Assembly: GCF_004364165.1 (NCBI RefSeq)
Contig: NZ_SOAY01000011.1
Location: 744,001-808,000 of the forward strand
Direction: 5' to 3'
Length of the DNA stretch: 64,000 nucleotides
Source of the DNA: Maribacter spongiicola
GTDB taxonomy: Bacteria > Bacteroidota > Bacteroidia > Flavobacteriales > Flavobacteriaceae
Shown: one piece after another, positions 24,919-34,398 of the stretch
How the letters are laid out: every line of letters starts with the position of its first letter
How positions within the stretch are numbered: the first letter of the stretch is position 1
Translations under genes and position numbers: made by a program
Notes under the pieces: generated by a model
What the model saw: only the letters and a program-made list of their open reading frames with translations
Databases searched by the model: none
What the model was told of the DNA's origin: nothing

Positions 24919-25881
24919 ATGAAAACAATAACAAATATTAATGCACTCGCACAAGCTCGTGCGCTTACACTACCAACTCGCGAAGCTTCACTAAATCGTG
25001 ATCCTTCTGTGTCACAATTTTGGAATAGTAACCGAGAGTTACTTGAAAATGCATGGAGCGAATGGGAAATAGAAAACAAAGACAGTTTATTAATTCCTGA
25101 TGAAACGCTACTTGACCCAAAATTGAGAAAAGCGATAAACGATGCTTGGGAAAATCCAGAAAAAGAAAACGCTGTAGCTGATTTATGGGAAGAGATTATC
25201 CCTGGAGTATATTCTGCTCAGTTTTTTGATTTAGAACGCTTAGCAGAGTTTCGCAAGTATTTAGAGGCTACTGTAAATTCTGAAATCCCTAGACGTGCAC
25301 CTTATGGTATTCAATTGAATCGTCATGGCGTTATGCTAGATCCGCGATCAGAAGGTCACCTTGCAGCACCTAATTTTCAGGCATTTTACAACGAAATCAT
25401 GGATCGTTATATGCGTCCAATCGCTCGTTTGTTATTGGGTACTTATGGTTATGACAATCAGACATTTGGATTCTCTATTCAGTACAATCCAGATAAAGAC
25501 AAAGATTTACATGCCCATACGGATGCTTCGGCTGCTACCTTGAATATCAATATCAACTTACCTGATGAAGGATTTACAGGTTCACAAGTGGATTTTCACG
25601 ATACAACTACAAGAAAGGTTGTTCAAACTATCTTTGAACCAGGAAAAGCAATAATTCACACTGGGAAAGTACCACATGCTACACACCCAATTACTAGCGG
25701 ACAACGTAGTAACTTAGTAGTGTGGCTATACGGAGACCGTATGCAAATACCGCGAGGTGGTGCAAGTAGCTATGGTAGTGTTGATAATTCAGCCGCTAAA
25801 GTTGTTACAACGGAAAACGTAACCGCTCGCGAGCGTTGGAGTATACCAAATAGCCCTAAGGATTCCTTTGCACCGTTTTAA
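24919..25881 (+). CDS. 2OG-Fe(II) oxygenase superfamily protein
   Basis: 320 residues from the ATG at 24919 (an upstream TTG at 24898 is in frame). The double-stranded beta-helix motif is His200-x-Asp202 in LHAHTDASAATLNININL and a distal His (253 or 256) in IIHTGKVPHATHPITSGQRSNLVVWLYG, with Arg263 placed to bind 2-oxoglutarate. GSQVDFHD is a typical turn before the distal half. The pattern fits prolyl-4-hydroxylase-like enzymes. The N-terminal ~90 residues are helical and not recognised. Substrate is unknown. It is first in a run with an SDR and a broken phytase-like gene and is preceded by an AraC-like promoter. Confidence 0.85.
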   Translation: MKTITNINALAQARALTLPTREASLNRDPSVSQFWNSNRELLENAWSEWEIENKDSLLIPDETLLDPKLRKAINDAWENPEKENAVADLWEEIIPGVYSAQFFDLERLAEFRKYLEATVNSEIPRRAPYGIQLNRHGVMLDPRSEGHLAAPNFQAFYNEIMDRYMRPIARLLLGTYGYDNQTFGFSIQYNPDKDKDLHAHTDASAATLNININLPDEGFTGSQVDFHDTTTRKVVQTIFEPGKAIIHTGKVPHATHPITSGQRSNLVVWLYGDRMQIPRGGASSYGSVDNSAAKVVTTENVTARERWSIPNSPKDSFAPF

Positions 25882-25897
25882 TAAAGAACAGAAGTCA

Positions 25898-25929
25898 GAA
25901 TTTTGGCAGAACATTTTCTGCCAAAATTC
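25898..25929 (+). other. Long intergenic hairpin without T-tract
   Basis: A perfect 14-bp stem (25898-25911 with 25916-25929, GAATTTTGGCAGAA arms) and a 4-nt loop (CATT) between the 2OG-oxygenase and the SDR genes. No T-run follows on the plus strand, so it is more likely an mRNA stability or processing element, or a weak terminator, than a classical terminator. Confidence 0.6.
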
Positions 25930-25957
25930 CATTTAGAATATTCAAAAGTTTAAAAAA

Positions 25958-26743
25958 ATGAAACATATAGTAATTACAGGAAGTACAGATGGTATAGGAA
26001 AACTATTAGCGCTTCGCTTAGCTAAAGAAGGTCATTTCGTGGGCGTTCATGGTAGAACTGAAGCTAAGTTAAAAGCTACTGTAACCGAAATCAAAGCAGA
26101 ATCAAAGAATGAAAATGTAGTAGGTTTTTTAGCAGATTTCTCAAACTTGTCAGAAGTAAAAAGAATGGCAAAAGAATTTGCTGAAAAAATGCCAAAAATT
26201 GATGTTTTGGTGAATAATGCAGGTATTTTTAAAGTCAAAACGGATACTGCTTCGAACGGAGTAGATGTTCGTTTAGTCGTGAATTATTTAGCGCCATATC
26301 AATTTACAAATGCGGTATTACCGTTATTGAAAAAAGCCGATGCACCTAGAATTGTAAATCTTAGTTCTGCGGCACAATCTCCTGTTTCTTTAAATGCGCT
26401 GCAAGGCGGTATGAGTTTAGGAGCGAATGATGCGTATGCGCAAAGCAAATTAGCCTTAACGATATGGAGTTTTGATTTGGCAAAAAAAGAACCTAGTATT
26501 TTGGTTGTTGCAGTCAATCCCGGTTCGTTATTGAATACAAAAATGGCTAATGAAGCTTATGGTCAACATTGGTCTCCCGCAGAAAAAGGTGTAGCTATTT
26601 TGTATGATTTAAGTATGACAGCAAAAGCAAAAACAAGCGCCTATTTTGATAATGACAAAGGCGATTATGCACAAGCACACCCAGATGCATATGACGCTAA
26701 AAAGATTGAAGAATTACTTTCATTGACTAATACATTGGTTTAA
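25958..26743 (+). CDS. SDR family NAD(P)-dependent oxidoreductase
   Basis: 261 residues of the extended-name retinol-dehydrogenase-like SDR group. TGSTDGIG (6-13) is the cofactor loop, GRTEAKL suggests NADP preference, NNAG is present (about 88), Ser in VNLSSAAQSP and Tyr-xxx-Lys in NDAYAQSKLALTIWSF complete the catalytic set. It lies 76 bp after the 2OG oxygenase, separated by a hairpin, and 83 bp before the broken phytase-like gene. Likely a carbonyl reductase; the substrate is unknown. Confidence 0.9.
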   Translation: MKHIVITGSTDGIGKLLALRLAKEGHFVGVHGRTEAKLKATVTEIKAESKNENVVGFLADFSNLSEVKRMAKEFAEKMPKIDVLVNNAGIFKVKTDTASNGVDVRLVVNYLAPYQFTNAVLPLLKKADAPRIVNLSSAAQSPVSLNALQGGMSLGANDAYAQSKLALTIWSFDLAKKEPSILVVAVNPGSLLNTKMANEAYGQHWSPAEKGVAILYDLSMTAKAKTSAYFDNDKGDYAQAHPDAYDAKKIEELLSLTNTLV

Positions 26744-26826
26744 ATAATATGGCTTGTTATTTTTTGATGGTACCTTTGAATTAGGAATATTTTCAAATTT
26801 TAACTTTCACTATTAAAAACCGATAA

Positions 26827-27945
26827 ATGAAGATTGTAGTTAGAACGTTAATTGTATTTATAGTATTATTAACCGTGATTTCTTGCCGTTATAAAAATGA
26901 GGTTAAAGAAACCAAAACCAATCTAAAATTGCGTTTTATAGATGAATATGTTTTGCCAGATGAAACTACATTTGAGAACACTAGAGTAGGGGGATTATCG
27001 GGTATTGATTATGCAAATGGAACCTGGTATGCTATTAGTGATGATAGCGATTTTCCTCGATTTTATAGCGTCAATATTTCTTATGACATCAACGGGTTTG
27101 ATTCGGTTACGATAAAATCTGTTACTCATTTCAAAGATTCTATTGGCGAAGTTATACCTAAAGGAATAGTGGACCCTGAATCTATTCGATATGATAATGG
27201 TGCTTTTATTTGGACAAGTGAAGGAAACATAAAAGATGGATTAAAACCTTTTGTACAAATAGCTGATTCTAGCGGAATGTTTGTAAATGAGTTTACACTA
27301 GCAAATCGATATTTGCCCAATTCAGACTTAAATTTTGGACCACACCACAACGGAGTCTTCGAAGGCATTACATTGAGTTTTGATAAAAAGGGATACTGGG
27401 TTGCGATGGAATTACCATTAAAAGAAGATGGAGAAGAACCTACTTTAGAAGAAACAGATTCCCCCGTAAGAATAGCTTTTATAAATAAAGAAACAGGGCA
27501 TTTCGAGAAGGAGATAGTATATGAATTGGACAAAGTTGCTCGCCCAGCAACTGACGGAGCTACTTTTGAATTGAATGGTATCGTAGAGATTTTAGAATAT
27601 GAAAAAAATAAGTTTTTTGTTTTAGAACGGTCTTATGCTATGGGATAACCTGACGGAGGTAATACCGTTAAAATTTACGATGTAGATGCAAGCAAAGCAA
27701 CCGATGTAAGTAGTTTTAATAGCTTAAAAGGTGAGCACTATACCAAAGTAACAAAGAAGCTTTTATTCAATTTTGAGGATATTAGAAAGGAATTAACCAA
27801 CGGTATTGTCGACAATATTGAAGGTATCAATTTTGGTCCTGATTTTGAAAATGGAAATCGCTCATTAGTCGTTGTAGCCGATAATAATTTTAGTCTTTAT
27901 GGTCCTCAGCTGAATCAGTTTATCCTGTTTGAAGTAGAGAAATAA
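26827..27945 (+). pseudogene. Phytase-like (esterase-like activity of phytase) lipoprotein gene interrupted by one in-frame stop
   Basis: The frame begins with a lipoprotein signal (VFIVLLTVISCRYK, Cys20) and reads through GGLSGIDYANGTWYAISDDSDFPRFY, FEGITLSFDKKGYWVAMEL and FFVLERSYAMG, then meets TAA at 27646-27648. The same frame continues without any indel to a second TAA at 27943-27945, giving a coherent tail (GNTVKIYDVDAS, NIEGINFGP, SLVVVADNNF) that is the normal end of this beta-propeller family. A single substitution (for instance Tyr TAT/TAC to TAA) explains it. The total of 372 codons fits the family. Either a recent nonsense mutation or, less likely, a sequencing error or readthrough. 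Confidence 0.85.
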
Positions 27946-28149
27946 AATTGCAAATAATTTTCAATAAATCATTGAAAACTTAATATTGCAATTAGACTAT
28001 AATATGCTATATAATTCATTAATAAGCTAAGATTAATTTAAAGTTTTCTCTTCTTTTCTTATATTCTAATAATTCACAAAAGATTCAAAATAAACTTGGA
28101 ATTTCAGTAAGAAATCAAGTTCTTGCGCGATTAAATTTTGCTTAAAATA

Positions 28150-28773
28150 ATGAATGATTTAACTACCTTTTCTATTGCTGTTTTTACTGGTTTTTTCGCC
28201 ATTACAAACCCAATATCTAACATGACCGTTTTTCTTTCTTTGACGCAAGGTGCAGATGAGAAAACCAAAGCTGACATTAATAAAAGAGCAAATATTATTG
28301 CCTTCATTATTGTATTAGTTTTTGTTCTTTTAGGAAAATATATTTTCGAACTATTTAATATTAGTATTCCTGCATTTAAGATTACCGGCGGTATTTTAAT
28401 ATTCTACATAGGTTTTGACATGCTTCAATCAAAACAGTCTAATGTAAAGAATATTAAACACGTAAATATTGATGAGAATATTGCGGTGTCGCCTCTTGCG
28501 ATACCTATTTTGGCTGGTCCGGGTACAATTGTTACAGCAATGAACTTTGTTTCAAATGCACAACCTATTCATATTACTATAGTAATTGCAATTTTTGCTT
28601 TTATGAGTTTACTAACTTACCTTACTTTTAGATTAAGTAATTTAATTGTTAGACTAGTAGGCTACAATGTTATTTCGGTTATCGGTAAAATTATGGGTTT
28701 GATCATAGCCATTATTGGTACCGGTATGATTATAGAAGGAATAAAAATTTCTTTTAATCTGGTTACTAATTAA
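28150..28773 (+). CDS. MarC family integral membrane protein
   Basis: 207 residues from the ATG at 28150 (an in-frame TTG at 28138 is less likely). Six hydrophobic segments are visible, starting SIAVFTGFFAITNPISNMTVFLSLT, which is the family's first helix with the conserved NP; a second repeat-like NP/GPGTIV motif appears in SPLAIPILAGPGTIVTAMNF. MarC (UPF0056) proteins sit in the inner membrane; despite the name no role in multiple antibiotic resistance is proven. It is followed 44 bp later by the KefF-like gene. Confidence 0.92.
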   Translation: MNDLTTFSIAVFTGFFAITNPISNMTVFLSLTQGADEKTKADINKRANIIAFIIVLVFVLLGKYIFELFNISIPAFKITGGILIFYIGFDMLQSKQSNVKNIKHVNIDENIAVSPLAIPILAGPGTIVTAMNFVSNAQPIHITIVIAIFAFMSLLTYLTFRLSNLIVRLVGYNVISVIGKIMGLIIAIIGTGMIIEGIKISFNLVTN

Positions 28774-28817
28774 TTACCAATACCAATAACTACTTATTTT
28801 CCTTAATTTAACGGAAC

Positions 28818-29348
28818 ATGAAGAAAGTCCTAATTTTATTTGCTCATCCTAAGTACGAAAAATCTAGAGCGAATATGGTTTTAGTAAATCATATAAAAAA
28901 TAAAGAGGGCGTTACTTTTCATGACTTGTATGAAGAGTATCCAGATTTTAATATAGATGTTCCGTTCGAGAAAAAATTATTAGAAGAGCATGATGTTATT
29001 ATATGGCATCACCCTATGTATTGGTACAGTTGTCCGCCGTTATTAAAACAATGGATCGATATGGTACTGGAATTTAATTGGGCTTACGGACCAAATGGAA
29101 AGGCTTTATCTTCTAAAATCTGCTTAAACGCTATCACCACTGGTGGTAGTAAAGAATTATATTGTACACAAGGAACAAATAGCTATACCATAACAGAATT
29201 TTTAAGACCCTTTGAGCAAACCGCAAATTTATGTTTAATGAACTATCACAAACCTTTTACCGTGATGGGAACTTATAAATTAACAGATGATGAATTAGAG
29301 GTTTATGGTGCTGAATACAGTTCGCTCATAGACAAGCTAAAAAATTAA
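28818..29348 (+). CDS. KefF/KefG-like NAD(P)H oxidoreductase (flavodoxin-like fold)
   Basis: 176 residues. KVLILFAHPKYEKSRANMVLV is the FMN-phosphate site of the NQO1/KefF family, and DVIIWHHPMYWYSCPPLLKQWIDMVLEFNWAYGPNGKAL the isoalloxazine-contacting block. Such proteins are quinone reductases and cytoplasmic ancillary subunits that activate Kef potassium efflux channels. The KefC-like gene starts 60 bp downstream, which supports that role here. Confidence 0.92.
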   Translation: MKKVLILFAHPKYEKSRANMVLVNHIKNKEGVTFHDLYEEYPDFNIDVPFEKKLLEEHDVIIWHHPMYWYSCPPLLKQWIDMVLEFNWAYGPNGKALSSKICLNAITTGGSKELYCTQGTNSYTITEFLRPFEQTANLCLMNYHKPFTVMGTYKLTDDELEVYGAEYSSLIDKLKN

Positions 29349-29408
29349 AACCAATAACTTCATTACCACAGTAATGTCTAAAAACACATTACAAATAAAC
29401 CAACCAAT

Positions 29409-31313
29409 ATGACCGGCAGCTTATTATTTGATGCAATTGTTTTCTTGTTAGGAGCAATTATTTGTGTTTCTATTGCGAAAAAATTAGGACTCAGCTCTGT
29501 TATTGGCTACTTAATGGCAGGGGTAATCATCGGACCTTATGTTTTAGGTTTTATTGGTGAGGAAGGTCAAGATATTCTTCATTTTGCTGAATTCGGGGTG
29601 GTGGTAATGCTGTTCTTAATCGGATTGGAAATTGAGCCTAAGAATTTCTGGAATATGCGAAAGACTATTGCTGGTTTAGGCGGGCTACAGGTGGGTGGAA
29701 CCATGGTGGTATCATATCTCTTTTTTATATTATTAGATTTTGATTGGAAAGTAGCTTTGGTTATTTCTATGGCAGTAGCGTTATCATCTACTGCAATTGC
29801 CATGCAGACCATAAATGAAAAAGGATTGATGGATACTACCTTTGGTAATTCTGCCTTTTCTATCCTATTATTCCAAGATATCATCGTCATCTTCATGTTG
29901 GGTGCTATTCCGTTACTTTCGAATACAGATGTGGCGGCAACTACCGATGCACATGAGGCAAGTAGCAACCTTTTAGATGGTTTACCTATGGGCTATCAAA
30001 CACTCGCCATTATTCTTTCTGTTGCATTAATTATTGGTGCAGGCCAGTATTTAATAGTACCGATGTTAAGAAAGGTAGCACAGACTGGGGTACGAGAACT
30101 ATTAATTGCTTCTGCGCTATTAATAGTGTTCAGTATTTCTTTTTTAATGGAATATGTAGGGCTATCACCTGCTTTAGGAGCATTCTTAGGTGGCGTAGTG
30201 CTATCTAATAGTGAATATAAACATGAGCTAGAAAGTACCTTGGAACCTTTTAAAAACCTGCTTTTAGGATTATTTTTTATTGCCGTTGGCGCTTCTATAA
30301 ACTTTGTGGTTATTGCCAAAATGCCGTTTACTATCGGCGGAATTTTAATTGCCGTAATCTTAATTAAAGCATTGGTTTTATTTGTTATAGGTACAATATT
30401 TAAAATGAAGCTTGACCAAAAATTATTACTGACCTTCGGCTTGGCGCAAATTGGGGAATTTGCTTTCGTACTTCTTTCATTTGCTTTTCAATTAAATATT
30501 CTAGAACAAGAAGAAATGGATATTTTATTGGTAATTACAGCATTAACAATGTCGTTAACACCTATTATAAGTATCATTAACGAACGATTAATTCTACCTA
30601 AAATTGGAACAAAAGAATCTATTAAAAGACCAATGGATCACATTGCTAAATCGCAAAATGTTATTCTTGTCGGCTTCGGTCATTTTGGTAGTACGGTTGG
30701 TCGTTTTCTAAGATCTCATGGTATAGAAGCCACTATTCTAGATCAAGATTCTAACCGTGTTGACTTTCTTCGTAAAATGGGGTTTGAGGTGTATTACGGC
30801 GACGCCACACGTATAGATCTATTAGAATCTGCAGGTATTGCACAAGCTAAAATATTAATATGCGCAATTGACAACCCTAGTGTTACCAAAGAAATTACAA
30901 AAATGGTAAAAGAAAAGTACCCGCATGTTGAACTCATGATTCGTGCTCAAAATCGGTATGATGCCTATGAATATTTGAATATGGGCTTCGAGAATATTTA
31001 TAGAGAATCTCTAGACACCTCTTTATCATTGGCCAAAGATGTATTAAGCAAGCTTGGCTTTAGAAAATATACCTTAAACCAACAGGTACAGAATTTCATT
31101 AAATATGATGAAACAAGTTTAAGGAGATTGGCCGCTGAACCAAAAGGTGAAGAGAATTATATTTTTAAAGCTCGTAAAGAATTAGAAGAGCAGCAAAGAT
31201 TGTTAGAAGAAGATTTCAAAAGAGGCATTGTTGAATATGATAATCATTGGGATAGTGAATCTATTAGAAAAGTCTTGGAGAACCAACAAGATGATAATCC
31301 GACTTCTAACTGA
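29409..31313 (+). CDS. KefB/KefC-like potassium:proton antiporter (CPA2) with RCK domain
   Basis: 634 residues. About twelve hydrophobic segments fill residues 1-385 (including SLLFDAIVFLLGAIICVSIAKKLG and GVVVMLFLIGLEIEPK, LFQDIIVIFML), the CPA2 exchanger core. From about 415 a KTN/RCK Rossmann domain follows (NVILVGFGHFGSTVGRFLRSHG, VYYGDATRIDLLESAGI). The C-terminal ~80 residues are charged and helical. Kef systems are opened by electrophile-glutathione adducts; the resulting K+ efflux and acidification protect against electrophiles. With the KefF-like partner immediately upstream this pair fits the detoxification theme of the island. Confidence 0.93.
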   Translation: MTGSLLFDAIVFLLGAIICVSIAKKLGLSSVIGYLMAGVIIGPYVLGFIGEEGQDILHFAEFGVVVMLFLIGLEIEPKNFWNMRKTIAGLGGLQVGGTMVVSYLFFILLDFDWKVALVISMAVALSSTAIAMQTINEKGLMDTTFGNSAFSILLFQDIIVIFMLGAIPLLSNTDVAATTDAHEASSNLLDGLPMGYQTLAIILSVALIIGAGQYLIVPMLRKVAQTGVRELLIASALLIVFSISFLMEYVGLSPALGAFLGGVVLSNSEYKHELESTLEPFKNLLLGLFFIAVGASINFVVIAKMPFTIGGILIAVILIKALVLFVIGTIFKMKLDQKLLLTFGLAQIGEFAFVLLSFAFQLNILEQEEMDILLVITALTMSLTPIISIINERLILPKIGTKESIKRPMDHIAKSQNVILVGFGHFGSTVGRFLRSHGIEATILDQDSNRVDFLRKMGFEVYYGDATRIDLLESAGIAQAKILICAIDNPSVTKEITKMVKEKYPHVELMIRAQNRYDAYEYLNMGFENIYRESLDTSLSLAKDVLSKLGFRKYTLNQQVQNFIKYDETSLRRLAAEPKGEENYIFKARKELEEQQRLLEEDFKRGIVEYDNHWDSESIRKVLENQQDDNPTSN

Positions 31314-31492
31314 TTCCAATTTTTATCTCTAAATAATAAGTTTTTAACTTCTATAGAATCCCTAGATTCATAGATAAAATTTACCTACCCGTCGATTTCT
31401 AATTTAATTATAGGGCAGTAGATTAAACCATTATTTAATTCATATGTCAAAGTATTGAACGCAAAAAAGTTTAACCTTTTAAATTCAATATA

Positions 31493-32083
31493 ATGATAAC
31501 AAATACTAAAACATACGTAGTACTAGGTTTATTTCTAATAGCTTTTGCTTTACCTAGCACAGCACAAACACGTAAAAGAACAGCAACAAAAACAATAACT
31601 ACGAGAACTACCACTGTTACCAAAACACCCGGAAGAGTTTCTAGTAAGAAAGTTCAATATAGAACTCCTACTAAAAAAGTAGTGTCGGTTAGAAATGTAC
31701 CAAACAGAAGTGTTGTTAAACATAATGGTCAGAATTACTACTACGCTAATAATAGGTATTACACGCAATCTCGAGGTAGATATATTGCTATTGCACCTAG
31801 GGTTGGCTTTAGAATAAATAGCTTACCTCCAAATTATGCAAGAATCAATTTCAACAATCATTTATACTTTAATGTTGGTGGTACCTTCTACGTAGAATCA
31901 AATGCCGGGTATGAAGTGGTAGATCCTGAAATAGGAACTATTGTTTACGAATTACCAGAGGGATATGAAAAAGTAACTATAGACGGTTTAACATATTATG
32001 AGTATTCTAATATACTTTATGAAAAAGTACAATTAGATGGTTCCAGAGCTTATGAAGTGGTTGGGATCATTGAAATGGAATAA
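31493..32083 (+). CDS. DUF6515 family exported protein
   Basis: 196 residues. A signal peptide (VLGLFLIAFALPSTAQ) is followed by a Thr/Arg/Lys-rich low-complexity stretch (residues ~25-60, KRTATKTITTRTTTVTKT) and a Tyr-rich domain with repeated hairpin-like units: HNGQNYYYANNRYYT, PRVGFRINSLPPNYARINFNNHLYFNVGGTFYV, LPEGYEKVTIDGLTYYEYSNILYEKV. This pattern matches DUF6515, a Bacteroidetes periplasmic or surface protein of unknown function. It is a single-gene unit ending in a strong terminator. Confidence 0.78.
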   Translation: MITNTKTYVVLGLFLIAFALPSTAQTRKRTATKTITTRTTTVTKTPGRVSSKKVQYRTPTKKVVSVRNVPNRSVVKHNGQNYYYANNRYYTQSRGRYIAIAPRVGFRINSLPPNYARINFNNHLYFNVGGTFYVESNAGYEVVDPEIGTIVYELPEGYEKVTIDGLTYYEYSNILYEKVQLDGSRAYEVVGIIEME

Positions 32084-32106
32084 CATATAATTTAGTTTTG
32101 AAAATG

Positions 32107-32140
32107 AAAAGGCTTACGAATTTCATCGTAAGCCTTTTTT
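32107..32140 (+). terminator. Terminator after the DUF6515 gene
   Basis: A 13-bp perfect stem (32107-32119 with 32126-32138), a 6-nt loop and a T-tract to 32140. Confidence 0.93.
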
Positions 32141-32246
32141 ATTGTAATCTATAAAACATGATATTGGTTAGGTTCAAGAAAAACCGAATTACTTACTTTT
32201 ACATTGGTCACTAGAATACATTTCTAAATTTATTAAACATTTTAAG

Positions 32247-32864
32247 ATGCCTTCAATTAATCAATTTGTTATAGTTTTTGCACTTCTCTTTTTAGGCACT
32301 GTTGGTTTTTCAGATAAAGATGTAGCGCATATAAAAAATACATTTTACTTTGATATTATACATAAAGATAACGTGATTGGTAGTTTAAAGGCATCAAAGA
32401 GTATTAAAGATTCTAAAGTTCATTACCAAAGTGTTACTACTATAAACACAAGGGTTATCAAAGAAATAGATGTAAATTATTTATATAATGTTACCTATGA
32501 AAATGATAAATTAAAAAGGGCAAACGTACTTATAGATGTTAATGATAAACCCTATGCAGATATTCTTACCAATTGGGAAATAGATTATTACCAAATATCC
32601 AAGAATGACAAAAATGAGTTAGTGATAGAGGAGGATATCAACTACGCCACTATATTGCTATATTTTGATGAACCTATAAATGTCAACAGATGTTATTCTG
32701 AACAAGACGGAAGTTTTAACATTATCATACCTTTAGGCAATCATACCTATAAAAAGATAAATTCTAAAAATCATGAGAATATTTACCACTATAAAAATGG
32801 TTTTTTAGAAAATGCAGAAATTAATGGAGGATTAATAAAATTTGGCATTATTGCTCAAAAATGA
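32247..32864 (+). CDS. DUF6134 family exported protein
   Basis: 205 residues. A signal peptide (FVIVFALLFLGTVGFS) precedes an antiparallel beta-rich domain. FYFDIIHKDNVIGSLKASKSIKD, then ITYENDKLKRANVLI-like and ATILLYFDEPINVNRCYSEQDG and NIYHYKNGFLENAEINGGLIKFGII fit DUF6134, found in Bacteroidetes and Proteobacteria with no known function. It precedes the patatin-like gene by 30 bp and is probably co-transcribed with it. Confidence 0.75.
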   Translation: MPSINQFVIVFALLFLGTVGFSDKDVAHIKNTFYFDIIHKDNVIGSLKASKSIKDSKVHYQSVTTINTRVIKEIDVNYLYNVTYENDKLKRANVLIDVNDKPYADILTNWEIDYYQISKNDKNELVIEEDINYATILLYFDEPINVNRCYSEQDGSFNIIIPLGNHTYKKINSKNHENIYHYKNGFLENAEINGGLIKFGIIAQK

Positions 32865-32894
32865 TTTTTTTAAAAGGTAATAAGAACATAAATT

Positions 32895-33662
32895 ATGATG
32901 AATACCGGATTAGTACTATCAGGCGGAGGTATTAGGGGAGTAGCCCATATAGGTGTAATCAAAGCCTTAGAGGAACATGGTATTTATGCAACTCATATAT
33001 CTGGCACAAGTGCAGGTGCTGTTGTTGGCGCCTTATATGCCGGTGGTGTAAAATGGGAAGATATTTTAGAGTTCTTTAAAGTAATCCCTATTTTTCATGC
33101 CAAGAAATTCGCTCGTAATAAACCCGGATTTTTAGACACCGAGAAGTTTTACGATGAGTTTAAAAAATTCTTTCCTCATGATTCTTTTGAATCATTACCT
33201 AAAGAATTATTTATTACGGCTACCGATATTATTAAAGGCGAATTAAAGATTTTTTACAAAGGAGAATTAATTAAACCTGTACTTGCATCTGCAACATTTC
33301 CTGGTGTTTTTTCCCCAATTAATATTGATGGATCTTTCTACGTAGATGGTGGTGTGTTAAACAATTTTCCTATTGAACCTTTAAAAACATCATGCGACAA
33401 AATAATCGGCAGCTATGTAAATGCTCTGAAGGGAATTAAAATAAAGGACTTAAAACATTCTTATAATGTACTGGAGAGAGCCTATAAAATAAAATCTGCC
33501 TCTGAATCTATTGCTAAATTTTCAGAATGTGAACTGATTATATCACCAGAAGAGCTTTGTGAATATGCTACATTTGATATGAAATCTATAGATCCCATTT
33601 TTGATATTGGCTACAATAGCACTATTGACGAACTAAGGAAACAGGGATATTCAAAACAATAA
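32895..33662 (+). CDS. Patatin-like phospholipase, RssA type
   Basis: 255 residues. The patatin oxyanion motif GGGIRGVAH (10-18), nucleophile Ser39 in ISGTSAGAVVGAL and catalytic Asp151 in YVDGGVLNNFP are all present, so it should be an active serine lipid acyl hydrolase. The compact size matches the bacterial RssA/YchK group. No export signal is seen, so it is cytoplasmic or membrane-associated. Substrate is unknown. It converges on the degenerate DEAD-box gene with an 11-bp gap and no obvious terminator. Confidence 0.92.
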   Translation: MMNTGLVLSGGGIRGVAHIGVIKALEEHGIYATHISGTSAGAVVGALYAGGVKWEDILEFFKVIPIFHAKKFARNKPGFLDTEKFYDEFKKFFPHDSFESLPKELFITATDIIKGELKIFYKGELIKPVLASATFPGVFSPINIDGSFYVDGGVLNNFPIEPLKTSCDKIIGSYVNALKGIKIKDLKHSYNVLERAYKIKSASESIAKFSECELIISPEELCEYATFDMKSIDPIFDIGYNSTIDELRKQGYSKQ

Positions 33663-33673
33663 TAAAGCTTATT

Positions 33674-34285
33674 TTATAACTTCACATGACTAGCACGTTC
33701 CATGAAATAATCTTCAAAACGTTGTAATTTTGGATGCATCTTTTCAGAGTATATCACATACTGGCATTTCATAATACTCTGTGCAACCGTGATCATTGCG
33801 GTATAATCTGATTTTTGAATTAAAAAATCACCATCATCTATACTGCAAATCTTTAATTGTGAAGTACTTACCCCATTTAATAAAAACAACTTGTGTAGGG
33901 TAGTAGGGGTAGTGATCAATACATCTATACCTTCGAAAATTTCAGACTTTTGAATATCAATATGTAATTCTTTATAACTAGCATATAGTCTAACATCGGT
34001 ATATTTAGTGTATTCAAAAAACTTGTCATAAAGTTCCAATACTTTTTCTTTATTCTCCACAACAACTACAGCTCTTGGTGCATTGCCTGCTGCTTTGCAT
34101 TTTAATTTTTGTAATGTGGTCAATATTAAAGTGGTTGTTTTACCACTATCTTTTGGAACGGTACAATATACATTAGCTCCACTTTTTACAACAGGTATAC
34201 TTTGCTTCTGAAATGAAGAAGGTTCTGTAATTGAATGATATTCTAATCGTTCTAATAAGTGTGGATTCAATTTTTTAAATGACAT
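33674..34285 (-). CDS. Single-domain degenerate DEAD-box-like protein
   Basis: 203 residues covering only the first RecA-like domain of a DEAD-box helicase. The Q-motif-like start (SITEPSSFQKQSIPVVKSG) and Walker A region (PKDSGKTT, 44-51) are present. The DEAD box is degenerate, reading SIDDGDFL (DDGD at 150-153), and motif III and the whole second domain are absent. Helicase activity is therefore unlikely; a regulatory, RNA-binding or dominant partner role is possible. The reading frame is clean and the gene has its own start, so this is not simply a truncated pseudogene. A full DEAD-box helicase is encoded at 41.4 kb. Confidence 0.8.
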   Translation of the reverse strand: MSFKKLNPHLLERLEYHSITEPSSFQKQSIPVVKSGANVYCTVPKDSGKTTTLILTTLQKLKCKAAGNAPRAVVVVENKEKVLELYDKFFEYTKYTDVRLYASYKELHIDIQKSEIFEGIDVLITTPTTLHKLFLLNGVSTSQLKICSIDDGDFLIQKSDYTAMITVAQSIMKCQYVIYSEKMHPKLQRFEDYFMERASHVKL

Positions 34286-34398
34286 ACTGCTACATTAACT
34301 AATTAAATATATTGTAATAATACAAAGATACAGCCTACAAATGGGCAATCATTATTATAACTCCGTATTTTCCTATTGCCTTTAATAAATTCAATATT

